A program made the position numbers and the translations under genes. A stretch of DNA of 64,000 nt. It comes from Streptomyces griseus subsp. griseus (GTDB lineage Bacteria > Actinomycetota > Actinomycetes > Streptomycetales > Streptomycetaceae). Of the stretch, positions 8,202-17,004 are shown piece by piece (the stretch's first letter is position 1; the number at the start of each line of letters is the position of its first letter). The notes beneath the pieces are model-generated. The model worked only from the letters and a program-made list of their open reading frames with translations, was not told where the DNA came from and did not search any database. The DNA is taken from positions 4,650,001-4,714,000 of the forward strand of contig NZ_CP032543.1 in assembly GCF_003610995.1 (NCBI RefSeq), read 5' to 3'.

Positions 8202-9500
8202 ATGCCAGCCGCCACCGCCCGAGCCGGGCACAGCTCACTCGCCTCCGACCCGGAGGAGCCGCCGCTGCGCAAGCTGTACCGCAGCGCCGACGGGCGGATG
8301 CTGGGCGGCGTCGCGCGCGGGCTCGCCGGACACCTCGGGCTGCCGGTCGCCTGGGTCCGGTTCGTCTTCCTCGGCCTCTTCCTCAGCGACGGCCTGGGCG
8401 CCCTGCTGTACGCCGTCTTCTGGATCGTCGTCCCCCTCGGCGTCGGGGGTGTCGGCGGCGTCCACGCCCCGCGCTCGGTGTTCGAGATGGCGGCGGACGG
8501 CCGGCGCAAGCTCCGTAAACCGGACCCGGGCCAGCTCTTCGCGCTGGTCGCCCTGCTCATCGGGGCCGTCGTCTTCGTCGCCAACGTGGACATGGGCAGC
8601 AAGGCCGACCGCTACATCTGGCCGACGCTCCTCATCGGCGCGGGTTCCGTCCTCGTCTGGCGCCAGGCGGACAACGCCCGGCGCGCCCGCTGGATGGAGG
8701 TCGGCCGCCGCCGCCGGCTGCTGCAACTGGCCCGCGCGCTGGCCGGAGTGGCGCTGGTGGGCCTCGGGCTCGCCGTCTTCATGGTGGTGCGCGGCTCGGC
8801 CGCCCAGCTGGGCAACGTGCTGACCGCCGCCATCGCCGTCCTCACCGGTATCGCCCTGCTGGCCGGCCCCTACCTCGTCCGGATGGTCCAGGACCTCTCC
8901 GAGGAGCGCCTGATGCGCATCCGCGCCCAGGAGCGCGCCGAGGTCGCCGCCCATGTCCACGACTCCGTCCTGCACACCCTCACCCTGATCCAGCGCAACG
9001 CGGACGACGGCGGCGAGGTCAGACGCCTGGCCCGGGCCCAGGAGCGCGAGCTGCGCAACTGGCTCTACAACCCCGAGGGCACCGGCAAGGACGAGGACGA
9101 CGAGCCGGAGACCCTGGCCGAGGCGGTGAAGCGGGCCGCCGCCGAGGTGGAGGACAAGCACGGCGTCCCCCTGGAGGTCGTGGTCGTCGGCGACTGCCCC
9201 CTCGACGACAAGCTGGGCGCACAGATGCAGTCCGCGCGCGAGGCGATGGTCAACGCCGCCAAGTACGGTGGCGAGGGCGGTGCCGTGCAGGTCTTCGCCG
9301 AGGTCGAGGGCGCCACGGTCTTCGTCTCCGTGAAGGACCGGGGTCCTGGCTTCGACCTGGACGAGGTTCCTGCCGACCGCATGGGCGTACGAGAATCAAT
9401 CATCGGCCGGATGCAGCGCAACGGCGGCACTGCCCGGCTTCGTTCGGTGCCCGGCGGGGGCACCGAGGTCGAGCTGGAGATGGAAAGGGCGAGCGAATGA
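8202..9500 (+). CDS. PspC-domain sensor histidine kinase (NarL-type partner)
   Basis: 432 residues from ATG 8202. Order: PspC domain (about 22-85, MLGGVARGLAGHLGLPVAWVR), several membrane helices to about residue 240, a dimerization/phosphoacceptor helix with His in AAHVHDSVLHTL, and a HATPase_c domain with N-box AREAMVNAAKYG and G-box DRGPGFDL. The HDxxxxxL phosphoacceptor motif is that of the HisKA_3 (LiaS/NarX/DesK) class. It overlaps the response regulator gene by ATGA, so the pair is co-translated. A PspC sensor fused to a kinase, opposite a PspC membrane protein, fits cell-envelope stress sensing. The signal is unknown. Confidence 0.9.
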   Translation: MPAATARAGHSSLASDPEEPPLRKLYRSADGRMLGGVARGLAGHLGLPVAWVRFVFLGLFLSDGLGALLYAVFWIVVPLGVGGVGGVHAPRSVFEMAADGRRKLRKPDPGQLFALVALLIGAVVFVANVDMGSKADRYIWPTLLIGAGSVLVWRQADNARRARWMEVGRRRRLLQLARALAGVALVGLGLAVFMVVRGSAAQLGNVLTAAIAVLTGIALLAGPYLVRMVQDLSEERLMRIRAQERAEVAAHVHDSVLHTLTLIQRNADDGGEVRRLARAQERELRNWLYNPEGTGKDEDDEPETLAEAVKRAAAEVEDKHGVPLEVVVVGDCPLDDKLGAQMQSAREAMVNAAKYGGEGGAVQVFAEVEGATVFVSVKDRGPGFDLDEVPADRMGVRESIIGRMQRNGGTARLRSVPGGGTEVELEMERASE

Positions 9501-10192
9501 CCGAGAACACCGAAGCCACCGGGGGCCCGGAGCGACGGGTACGGGTCGTGCTCGTCGACGACCACCGGATGTTCCGCACCGGCGTGCAGGCCGAGATCGG
9601 CCGCACCGAGGAGACTGGCGTCGAAGTGGTCGGCGAGGCCGCCGACGTCGACCAGGCGGTCACCGTCATCACGGCGACCCGCCCCGAGGTCGTCCTCCTC
9701 GACGTCCACCTCCCCGGCGGCGGCGGCGTCGAGGTGCTGCGCCGCTGCGCCCCGCTGATGGGTGCGGCCGAGGACCCGGTCCGCTTCCTCGCGCTCTCCG
9801 TCTCGGACGCCGCCGAGGACGTCATCGGGGTGATCCGGGGCGGCGCCCGGGGCTACGTCACCAAGACGATCACCGGCACCGACCTGGTCGACTCCATCTT
9901 CCGGGTCCAGGAGGGCGACGCGGTCTTCTCCCCGCGCCTGGCCGGCTTCGTGCTGGACGCCTTCGCCTCCACGGACGCCCCGCCGGTCGACGAGGACATG
10001 GACCGCCTCACCCAGCGCGAGCGCGAGGTGCTGCGGCTGATCGCCAGGGGGTATGCGTACAAGGAGATCGCGAAGCAGCTGTTCATCTCGGTGAAGACGG
10101 TGGAGTCGCATGTCTCGGCGGTGCTGCGCAAGCTCCAGCTCTCCAACCGGCACGAGCTGACCCGGTGGGCGACGGCGCGACGGCTGGTCTGA
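9497..10192 (+). CDS. NarL/LuxR-family response regulator
   Basis: 231 residues. The receiver domain holds the acidic pair in VLVDDHRMF, the phosphoacceptor Asp in VVLLDVHLPG and the conserved Lys in YVTKTI. The C-terminal LuxR helix-turn-helix shows LTQREREVLRLIARGYAYKE and SVKTVESHVSAVLRKL. The start overlaps the kinase stop (ATGA). It is the expected partner of the upstream PspC-kinase and probably binds the ATCAGGG repeats in the divergent control region, an inference from position. Confidence 0.94.
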   Translation: MTENTEATGGPERRVRVVLVDDHRMFRTGVQAEIGRTEETGVEVVGEAADVDQAVTVITATRPEVVLLDVHLPGGGGVEVLRRCAPLMGAAEDPVRFLALSVSDAAEDVIGVIRGGARGYVTKTITGTDLVDSIFRVQEGDAVFSPRLAGFVLDAFASTDAPPVDEDMDRLTQREREVLRLIARGYAYKEIAKQLFISVKTVESHVSAVLRKLQLSNRHELTRWATARRLV

Positions 10193-10244
10193 GCCGAGCG
10201 GGGCGGGCCGTGCGGGCCGGGCATCGCTCAGCCGCGCTCCGGCT

Positions 10245-11003
10245 TCAGAGGGGCAGCGAGATGTTGACCTTCTCGCCGACCCGGCGGTAGCCGATGCTCG
10301 CGTAGATCCGTTCCACGTCGGCGTCGCCCGGCTCCAGCCAGACGGCCCGGCACCCCTGGTCCAGGGCCCGTTCGGTCAGCCACGCGGAGAGCGCGGCGCC
10401 GATGCCCCGGCGGCGGAAGGGGGCGGCGACGGCGAGGCCGACCAGTTCGCTGAGGCGGTCGATCGGGACGGAGCAGCCGCCCGCCCCGGCCGGTGCGCCG
10501 TCCAGGACCGCCAGTGCGGCGACCCCGTCACCGGCCGCCGCCGTGCGCAGCCAGGTGATCGTCCCCAGCTCCGGCTCGCCCTCGCCGCCGAAGCCGTGGT
10601 GCTGGACGCGGGCGGCGTCGAGGAAATCCGTCCCGGTGGTGGGCACGGCGATGCGGAGGCCGTCGACCGGCTTCGGCGGACGGAGGCCGTCGCGGTCGCA
10701 GACGAGCAGCGGGGCCCGGTTCTCCACGGTGAACCCGGCGGCCAGCAGGGCCGGTTCGACGGCCGGGGCCCAGGCGGGCAGGAACTCCAGGCGCGGCAGC
10801 CGCTCCCGCTCCCGGAACGCCGCGACCAGGGACGCCACCTCGTCCGCCGTGGGTTCCGCGTCCTGGTCGGGGATGGCGAAGTTGGCGTATTTCAGCCCCC
10901 AGCCCGGGTTGTACCGGACGGTGAACGGGCCCACCCGGTAGTGGGTGGAGGTGCGCAGCGTGAGCGTGCGGGCGTAGTCCTGGACGGAGTTCGCCATCGG
11001 CAT
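10245..11003 (-). CDS. GNAT family N-acetyltransferase
   Basis: 252 residues. The C-terminal half carries the GNAT acetyl-CoA motif: VGLAVAAPFRRRGIGAALSAWL (core RRRGIGAAL) then a late Tyr in YASIGYRRVGEKVN. The N-terminal half is a diverged GNAT-like region, as in two-domain members. The substrate cannot be read from the sequence. ATG at 11003 has GAAGGAAA nine bases upstream. It converges with the response regulator gene. No partner gene indicates a pathway. Confidence 0.85.
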   Translation of the reverse strand: MPMANSVQDYARTLTLRTSTHYRVGPFTVRYNPGWGLKYANFAIPDQDAEPTADEVASLVAAFRERERLPRLEFLPAWAPAVEPALLAAGFTVENRAPLLVCDRDGLRPPKPVDGLRIAVPTTGTDFLDAARVQHHGFGGEGEPELGTITWLRTAAAGDGVAALAVLDGAPAGAGGCSVPIDRLSELVGLAVAAPFRRRGIGAALSAWLTERALDQGCRAVWLEPGDADVERIYASIGYRRVGEKVNISLPL

Positions 11004-11043
11004 ACGGGGTTTCCTTCGGCGGGAGAGGGACCGGCGCCGGGGA

Positions 11044-12144
11044 CTATGCCACCCGGGTCGCTCCGGCGAAAGGCATTTGATCGATCGGCGCGATCCGCAC
11101 CGGCGCTCCGGGGCGCGGGGCGTGGATCATCTGGCCGCCGCCGATGTAGAGCCCGACATGGCTGATGCCGGAGTAGAAGAAGACCAGGTCGCCGGGGGCC
11201 AGTTCGGAGCGGGAGACCCGCTGCCCGGCGTTGATCTGGGTGTAGGTGGTGCGGGGCAGGCTGACGCCCGCCGCCTGCCAGGCCGCCTGGGTCAGGCCGG
11301 AGCAGTCGAAGGCGTTGGGACCGGTCGCGCCCCAGACGTACGGCTTGCCGATCGCCCCGTGCGCGAAGGAGACGGCCCGCGCAGCCCGGGAGTTGGGCGC
11401 GGCGACCGGGGCGCGGGGCGCCGAGCGGTCGGCGTGGGTGGCTGAGCGGGCGGCGGGGGCCGCGGGGCCGCCGCCGTGGGCCGCGTCGGCCGAGCGCTCG
11501 TACGCGGCGCGCTCGGCGGCCGTGAGGGTGGCCAGGAGCGAGCGGGCGTCGGCCAGCTTGGTCCGGATCGCGGTGCGGTGTTCCTGCAACTCGGCACGGC
11601 GGGCGGCGAGCGCCTCGGTCTCCTGGTCGGCGCGGGCCTTGACCCGGGCGATGCCGGAGAGCTGGCGCCGGATGGAGCTGAGCAGGCTCGCCTGCCGGTC
11701 GCCCGCCCGGTCCAGGTGGGCGGCGCGCTCCAGGTAGCTGTCCGGGTCCGAGGAGAGCGCCAGCTGTACGGCGGGGTCCAGCGCGCCGGTGCGGTACTGG
11801 GCGGTGGCCATCGAACCGAGCGTGTGGCGTGCGGTGTTGAGGCGGTCGGTGCGGCGGGCCGCCTCGTCGGCCAGGGTGTCGACCGCCTTCGTGGCGGCCG
11901 CCTCCTTCTCCTTCGCCCCGTTGTACTTCTCGGTGGCGACCTCGGCGTCGTGGTAGAGCCGGTCGACCTTGGCCCGGACCTGGGCGGCGGTGGGTGCGGG
12001 CTCGGCGGGTGCGGCGCCGGCGCCGGTGGCCGAGGTGGCGGTGGCTGCCCCGGCGAGCGCCAGGGTGGCGGCGGTGCGGGCAGCAGGGCCGGTGAAGGGG
12101 CGCTGCTTGGGTTTCCGGTGAGCGGATTTCCGGTGCGCGGCCAC
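11044..12144 (-). CDS. Secreted NlpC/P60 peptidoglycan hydrolase
   Basis: 366 residues: a basic N-terminus and Ala-rich signal peptide ending near GAGAAPAEPAP, a long coiled coil (about residues 50-210), a Pro/Ala linker and a C-terminal NlpC/P60 domain. The catalytic Cys is in AFDCSGLTQAAW, the His in ISHVGLYIGGG, and the third polar residue is the His of MIHAPRPG. Such enzymes cut the D-Glu-mDAP bond of stem peptides, and the coiled coil usually restrains activity. GTG start at 12144 with GGAAGG upstream. A 9-bp hairpin sits just before the binding site. Unlike the paralogue ending at 12844, no ydaO-type riboswitch is seen upstream. Confidence 0.92.
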   Translation of the reverse strand: MAAHRKSAHRKPKQRPFTGPAARTAATLALAGAATATSATGAGAAPAEPAPTAAQVRAKVDRLYHDAEVATEKYNGAKEKEAAATKAVDTLADEAARRTDRLNTARHTLGSMATAQYRTGALDPAVQLALSSDPDSYLERAAHLDRAGDRQASLLSSIRRQLSGIARVKARADQETEALAARRAELQEHRTAIRTKLADARSLLATLTAAERAAYERSADAAHGGGPAAPAARSATHADRSAPRAPVAAPNSRAARAVSFAHGAIGKPYVWGATGPNAFDCSGLTQAAWQAAGVSLPRTTYTQINAGQRVSRSELAPGDLVFFYSGISHVGLYIGGGQMIHAPRPGAPVRIAPIDQMPFAGATRVA

Positions 12145-12159
12145 GGGGGCGGCATCCTT

Positions 12160-12192
12160 CCTGTCGGCTGCCCGCCGGGGGATGCCGACAGG
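12160..12192 (-). promoter_or_regulatory. Hairpin adjoining the ribosome binding site of the NlpC/P60 gene
   Basis: Perfect 9-bp arms CCTGTCGGC (12160-12168) and GCCGACAGG (12184-12192) with a 15-base loop. On the minus strand the downstream arm runs straight into AGGAAGG, so folding could mask the ribosome binding site. Possible translational control; unproven. Confidence 0.35.
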
Positions 12193-12409
12193 TCCGCCAG
12201 GGACGCTAATCCGGGCGCACGGAAAAGGTTCGCCATGACAGCTATTGCCCGGATGTGACGTTTCTTCGTCGGCGGACGACCGGCGATGTGGAGTCGGAAC
12301 TGATCATTCCGGCAGGTTCGGGCGCGGGGCGGACAGTTCCGGCGAAGGGCCGAAGAAAGGCTTGCCTCACTGATCGGCGATGCTCTGGCCATGGCTAGGC
12401 TCCGGAGCC

Positions 12410-12763
12410 ATGAACGCACTCATCGGCGTCTTCGTCGCCCTGCACATCATCGGCATCGCCTCCCTGCTGGGCGGCTTCCTGACCCAGATGAAGGCCATGG
12501 GCGCGGGCACCGCGCGCTTCGTTCCCGCCATGCTGCACGGCGCGCTCACCATGCTGGTCACCGGCGTCGCCCTGGTCGGGCTCAACCAGGCCGACGACCA
12601 GGCCGTCAACAACATCAAGATCGGCGTGAAGCTGGCGCTCCTCGTCGTCATCCTCGCGCTCGTCTACGTCAAGCGGGACGAGGAGAAGGTCGAGAAGGGC
12701 GCGTTCGCGGCGGTCGGCGGACTGACGGCCGCCAACATCTTCATCGCCACCCTCTGGACCTGA
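12410..12763 (+). CDS. Small integral membrane protein
   Basis: 117 residues, almost entirely hydrophobic, with four likely helices: MNALIGVFVALHIIGIASLL, a helix around HGALTMLVTGVALVG, IGVKLALLVVILALVYV and a last one ending FIATLWT. Family not recognized with certainty; similar four-helix proteins are common in Streptomyces. ATG 12410 is preceded by TAGGCT eight bases upstream and no clear Shine-Dalgarno, so the message may be nearly leaderless. It converges with the second NlpC/P60 gene. Confidence 0.72.
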   Translation: MNALIGVFVALHIIGIASLLGGFLTQMKAMGAGTARFVPAMLHGALTMLVTGVALVGLNQADDQAVNNIKIGVKLALLVVILALVYVKRDEEKVEKGAFAAVGGLTAANIFIATLWT

Positions 12764-12805
12764 GGGGCCTGAGGGACCTGGGGGCCTGAGCACCTGAAGG
12801 GCCCC

Positions 12806-12833
12806 GGGGCGGCCGCTGCGACGCGACCGCCCC
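12806..12833. terminator. Probable bidirectional terminator
   Basis: GGGGCGG (12806-12812) and CCGCCCC (12827-12833) flank a partly paired middle between two converging genes. The stem is imperfect and there is no T-tract. Confidence 0.4.
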
Positions 12834-12843
12834 CTCGGCGGCA

Positions 12844-14046
12844 CTACGCCGGGCGCACGCTGCCGTAGATCGGCATGTAGTAGATCGACTCCTCGCGGAC
12901 GTTCGCCCCCGGCTTCGGGGCGTGGATCATCATCCCGTCGCCCTTGTAGATGCCGACGTGGCTGATGTCGTCGTAGAAGAAGACCAGGTCCCCGGGCTGG
13001 AGGTCCGACGTGGCGACCCGCGTGCCCACCTTCACCTGGTCCCAGGTGGTCCGGGGCAGCGTCACCCCCGCCTCCCGCCAGGCCGCCTGGGTCAGCCCGG
13101 AGCAGTCGTACGAGGACGGGCCCGAGGCCCCCCACACGTACGGCTTGCCGATCTGGGCGCGGGCGAAGGCCAGCACCTTCTCGGCCTTCGTGGCGTAGCT
13201 GCCGCCCGCCCCGGTCCCCGTACCCGTACCGGACCCCGGGCTCGTACCCGTACCCGTACCGCTGCCGGAACCGGAACCGCTGTCCCCGCCCGACTCCTTG
13301 GCGGCCTCCTCGCGGGCCCTCTTCTCCGCCGCCTCGCGCTCCTTGGCCTCGGCGGCCTGCCTGCGGGCCAGCTTCTCCGCCTTCTCCTTGGCCTCGGCCT
13401 CCTTCTTGCGCTCCAGCTCCGCCAGCCGCGCCTTCTCCTCGGCGGTCAGCTTCGAGAGCAGGGACCGGGCCTCGGTGAGCTTCGTCTGCACCTTCTGCTT
13501 GCTGGAGCGCAGGGTGGTCTGCGTCTCGGTGAGCGACTCCAGGCTCTTCACGGCCTCCGCGCGCTTCTTCGACGCCGCCGCCTGCTGCGCACGGAAGTCG
13601 TCGACGGCCTTCTGCTGCCGCTCCGTCGACCGGCTCATCACCTGGTTCTGGTCGAAGTACGCCTGCGGGTCGTCCGCCAGGAAGAAGGTCGCGGTGGGCG
13701 CGATACCGCCGGTGCGGTACTGCGCGGCCGCGTAGGACCCCAGCTCCCGGCGGGCCTCGTTGATCTTCTCGGTCCGCTTCGCCACATCGGAGAGCAGCGT
13801 GTCGACCTTGGCGCGCTGGGCGGTGGAGGCGGCCTTCGCCCGGTTGTACTGCTGGGTCGCGCTGCCCGCCTGGCGGTAGAGCTCGTCGACCTTCTTCTGG
13901 ACGTCCTCGATGGCCGGCTTCGGCTCGGCGGGGGCGGCGGTCGCGCTCTGCGTGGAGAGCAGCGTCACAGAGGCCAGCGCGGCCGTCGTGAACCCGACGG
14001 CGGGGGTGGTGCGCACCTTCGTGCGCGGCTTGCGATGCGATGCCAA
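12844..14046 (-). CDS. Secreted NlpC/P60 peptidoglycan hydrolase under c-di-AMP riboswitch
   Basis: About 400 residues: basic N-terminus, signal peptide ending near QSATAAPAEP, a very long coiled coil (about 40-260, Lys/Glu/Ala-rich), a Gly/Ser/Thr linker with GTGTG repeats, then the NlpC/P60 domain with Cys in SYDCSGLTQAAW, His in ISHVGIYKGDG and MIHAPKPG. Start: an ATG at 14055 directly abuts GGAAGGAG and is too close, whereas the in-frame TTG at 14046 has 9-base spacing and gives the family-typical MASHRKPR. I prefer TTG. A ydaO-type riboswitch precedes it, so expression should respond to cyclic di-AMP, as for other Streptomyces cell-wall hydrolases. Confidence 0.92.
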   Translation of the reverse strand: MASHRKPRTKVRTTPAVGFTTAALASVTLLSTQSATAAPAEPKPAIEDVQKKVDELYRQAGSATQQYNRAKAASTAQRAKVDTLLSDVAKRTEKINEARRELGSYAAAQYRTGGIAPTATFFLADDPQAYFDQNQVMSRSTERQQKAVDDFRAQQAAASKKRAEAVKSLESLTETQTTLRSSKQKVQTKLTEARSLLSKLTAEEKARLAELERKKEAEAKEKAEKLARRQAAEAKEREAAEKRAREEAAKESGGDSGSGSGSGTGTGTSPGSGTGTGTGAGGSYATKAEKVLAFARAQIGKPYVWGASGPSSYDCSGLTQAAWREAGVTLPRTTWDQVKVGTRVATSDLQPGDLVFFYDDISHVGIYKGDGMMIHAPKPGANVREESIYYMPIYGSVRPA

Positions 14047-14065
14047 GACCGGCATCTCCTTCCGT

Positions 14066-14230
14066 GGACCGCCTACCGGGTTAGCTGTCGGGTTCGGACG
14101 GAACGGAAGGCTGTCCTACGGTCCGGATGCGAGGGTACGGACCGATTCACCCCGGTTGTGCGTGTGGGTCCCCGGTTCCGAACCGCCGGGAGGGCGGCAC
14201 GGATTCGGCAGAGGTGACCGTGAGACGCGG
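14066..14230 (-). ncRNA. ydaO/yuaA-type c-di-AMP riboswitch
   Basis: On the minus strand the 5' leader of the NlpC/P60 gene contains the conserved blocks of the ydaO class in order: CCGGGGACCCAC, GGGGTGAATCGG, and near the 3' end CCGAACCCGACAGCTAACCC followed by GGTAGGC. These are the elements seen in Streptomyces rpfA and nlpC leaders. The 5' boundary is approximate. The element ends about five bases before the GGAAGGAG binding site. Confidence 0.85.
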
Positions 14231-14479
14231 TTCGTCTCAGGGAGATAACGGATCACCTGACCCAGCACGCTAGCCAACGCGTGGCACCGCTGGGAAGAAG
14301 GATGAGCGATATGCCCGATACATTTTCGTGACCTTTTCGGATCGGGGTCCCCGCACCCCCTCCGACCGGGCACTCCTTCACGGAACGTGAAAGTCCGCTC
14401 TCCGTGCGTACGGGGCCGGATGGCTGCTTGTGGCCTTCGGCCGAACGTTGTCGGTGCGGCCCCCTAGACTCGGATGGCG

Positions 14480-16920
14480 ATGAGCAGCCTCTTTGACGAC
14501 AGTTTCCTGACCGGCCTCCAGTCCACGGAGGACGGCCCGCCGCCGCCCCCGGAGGACCACGCACCCGAAGCGGTGCCGGAGGGTCTCTTCGAGGGTGTCT
14601 TCGACGCGCCCCCGCCGCCCCGGGACGGGTATTACCGGGACGGTCACCCGCGCCCGGTGATCGACGCCGCGGCGCTGCTGGACGGGCTGAACACCGAGCA
14701 GCGCGCCGCCGTCGTGCACGCCGGCTCCCCGCTGCTCATCGTCGCCGGGGCCGGCTCCGGCAAGACCCGGGTGCTGACCCACCGCATCGCCCATCTGCTG
14801 GCCGAGCGCGGGGTGCACCCGGGGCAGATCCTCGCGATCACCTTCACCAACAAGGCCGCGGGCGAGATGAAGGAGCGCGTGGAGCAGCTGGTGGGCCGCG
14901 CGCCAACGCGATGTGGGTCATGACCTTCCACAGCGCGTGCGTCCGCATCCTGCGCCGCGAGTCGAAGAAGCTCGGCTTCACCTCGTCGTTCTCGATCTAC
15001 GACGCCGCCGACTCCAAGCGGCTGATGGCCCTGGTCTGCCGCGATCTGGACCTGGACCCCAAGCGCTACCCGCCGAAGTCCTTCACCGCCAAGGTCTCCA
15101 ACCTCAAGAACGAGCTCATCGACGAGGAGACCTTCGCGGGACAGGCCGCCGACGGGTTCGAGAAGACCCTGGCCCAGGCGTACGCGCTCTACCAGGCCCG
15201 TCTGCGCGAGGCCAACGCGCTGGACTTCGACGACATCATCATGACGACGGTCCACCTCCTCCAGGCCTTCCCGGACGTCGCCGAGCACTACCGCCGCCGC
15301 TTCCGCCACGTCCTGGTCGACGAGTACCAGGACACCAACCACGCCCAGTACACGCTGGTACGTGAGCTGGTCGGCCCCTCCGGAGAGGCCGCCGACGCCC
15401 CCGCCGAGCTGTGCGTCGTCGGTGACGCGGACCAGTCGATCTACGCCTTCCGCGGCGCGACCATCCGCAACATCCTCCAGTTCGAGGAGGACTACCCGGA
15501 CGCGAAGACGATCCTGCTGGAGCAGAACTACCGCTCCACGCAGACGATCCTCTCCGCCGCCAACGCGGTCATCGAGCGCAACGAGAGCCGCCGCCCCAAG
15601 AACCTGTGGACCAACGCCGGCTCCGGCGCCCGCATCACCGGCTATGTGGCCGACACCGAGCACGACGAGGCGCAGTTCGTCGCCGACGAGATCGACCGGC
15701 TGACGGACAAGGGCGACGCCAAGGCGGGCGACGTCGCCGTCTTCTACCGGACCAACGCCCAGTCCCGTGTCTTCGAGGAGATCTTCATCCGCGTCGGCCT
15801 GCCCTACAAGGTCGTCGGCGGCGTGCGCTTCTACGAGCGCAAGGAGGTCCGGGACGTCCTGGCCTACCTCCGCGTCCTCGCCAACCCCGAGGACACCGTC
15901 CCGCTGCGCCGCATCCTCAACGTGCCCAAGCGCGGCATCGGCGACCGCGCCGAGGCCATGATCGACGCCCTGTCACTGCGCGAGAAGATCTCCTTCCCGC
16001 AGGCGCTGCGCCGCGTCGACGAGGCGTACGGCATGGCGGCCCGCTCCTCCAACGCCGTCAAGCGGTTCAACACGCTGATGGAGGAGCTGCGGACGATCGT
16101 CGAGTCCGGCGCCGGACCCGCCGTCGTGCTGGAAGCGGTGCTGGAGCGCACGGGCTATCTCGCCGAGCTCCAGGCATCCACGGACCCGCAGGACGAGACC
16201 CGTATCGAGAACCTCCAGGAACTCGCCGCCGTGGCCCTGGAGTTCGAGCAGGAGCGCGGGGACGAGGAGGGCACCGGCACGCTCGCGGAGTTCCTGGAGA
16301 AGGTCGCGCTGGTCGCCGACTCGGACCAGATCCCCGACGAGGACGAGGACGGATCCGGCGTCATCACGCTGATGACCCTGCACACGGCGAAGGGCCTGGA
16401 GTTCCCGGTCGTCTTCCTCACCGGCATGGAGGACGGCGTCTTCCCGCACATGCGGGCCCTCGGCCAGACCAAGGAGCTGGAGGAGGAGCGCCGGCTGGCG
16501 TACGTCGGCATCACCCGCGCCCGCGAGCGGCTCTATCTGACCCGGGCCGCCATGCGCAGCGCCTGGGGCCAGCCCTCGTACAACCCGCCCTCGCGGTTCC
16601 TGGAGGAGATCCCGGAAGCGCACCTGGAGTGGAAGCGCAAGGGCCCGATGGCCGCCCCCGCCGGACCCACCTCGGGCATCACGTCCTCGCTCTCCTCCTC
16701 GCGCTCCCGCTCCGGCCCCTCGGGCTTCGCGACCCGGCGCGGCACGGAGAGGCCCACGGTCACGCTGGTGGTCGGGGACCGGGTCACGCACGACCAGTTC
16801 GGGCTCGGCACGGTGACGGCGGTCGAGGGGTTCGGCGACCAGGCCAAGGCGACGGTGGACTTCGGCGACGAGCGTCCGAAGAAGCTGCTCCTGCGGTACG
16901 CACCGGTCGAGAAGCTGTAG
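14480..16920 (+). pseudogene. pcrA: ATP-dependent DNA helicase PcrA/UvrD, frameshifted
   Basis: A superfamily 1A repair helicase split by a one-base shift. From ATG 14480 the frame gives the N-terminal extension and motif I (AGAGSGKTR), then derails after EQLVG near 14896. The rest continues in the next frame with [18 protein letters not shown], motif II VDEYQDTNH, motif III GDADQSIYAFRGA, LEQNYRST, TLHTAKGLEFPVVF and motif VI AYVGITRARERLYL, to a C-terminal Tudor-like tail. Restoring one C in GGGCC[C]GCGCG gives the expected [12 protein letters not shown], so a missing base is very likely. PcrA is normally important for growth, which favours a sequencing error over real inactivation. A TAGACT -10-like element lies nine bases before the ATG. 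Confidence 0.9.
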
Positions 16921-16945
16921 TCGGGAGAGCGCGGGGCGAGGTACG

Positions 16946-16988
16946 CGAGAGGGGCGGGACGGCTGGTGAAGCCGTCCCGCCCCTCTCG
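16946..16988. terminator. Strong bidirectional terminator
   Basis: Perfect 19-bp stem (16946-16964 with 16970-16988), loop GGTGA, between the converging pcrA and M23 peptidase genes. GC-rich without a T-tract, as usual in Streptomyces. Confidence 0.8.
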
Positions 16989-17004
16989 TCGTGTCGCTGT
17001 GCGG

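Noticed and set aside
12145..12409. Second c-di-AMP riboswitch before the first NlpC/P60 gene
   Set aside because: The conserved ydaO blocks (GGGGACCCAC, GGTGAATC, CAGCTAACCC) are absent on that strand.
14911..16920. Independent helicase starting at ATG 14911
   Set aside because: It would lack the Walker A motif and starts in the middle of a conserved segment; a one-base frameshift explains both frames.
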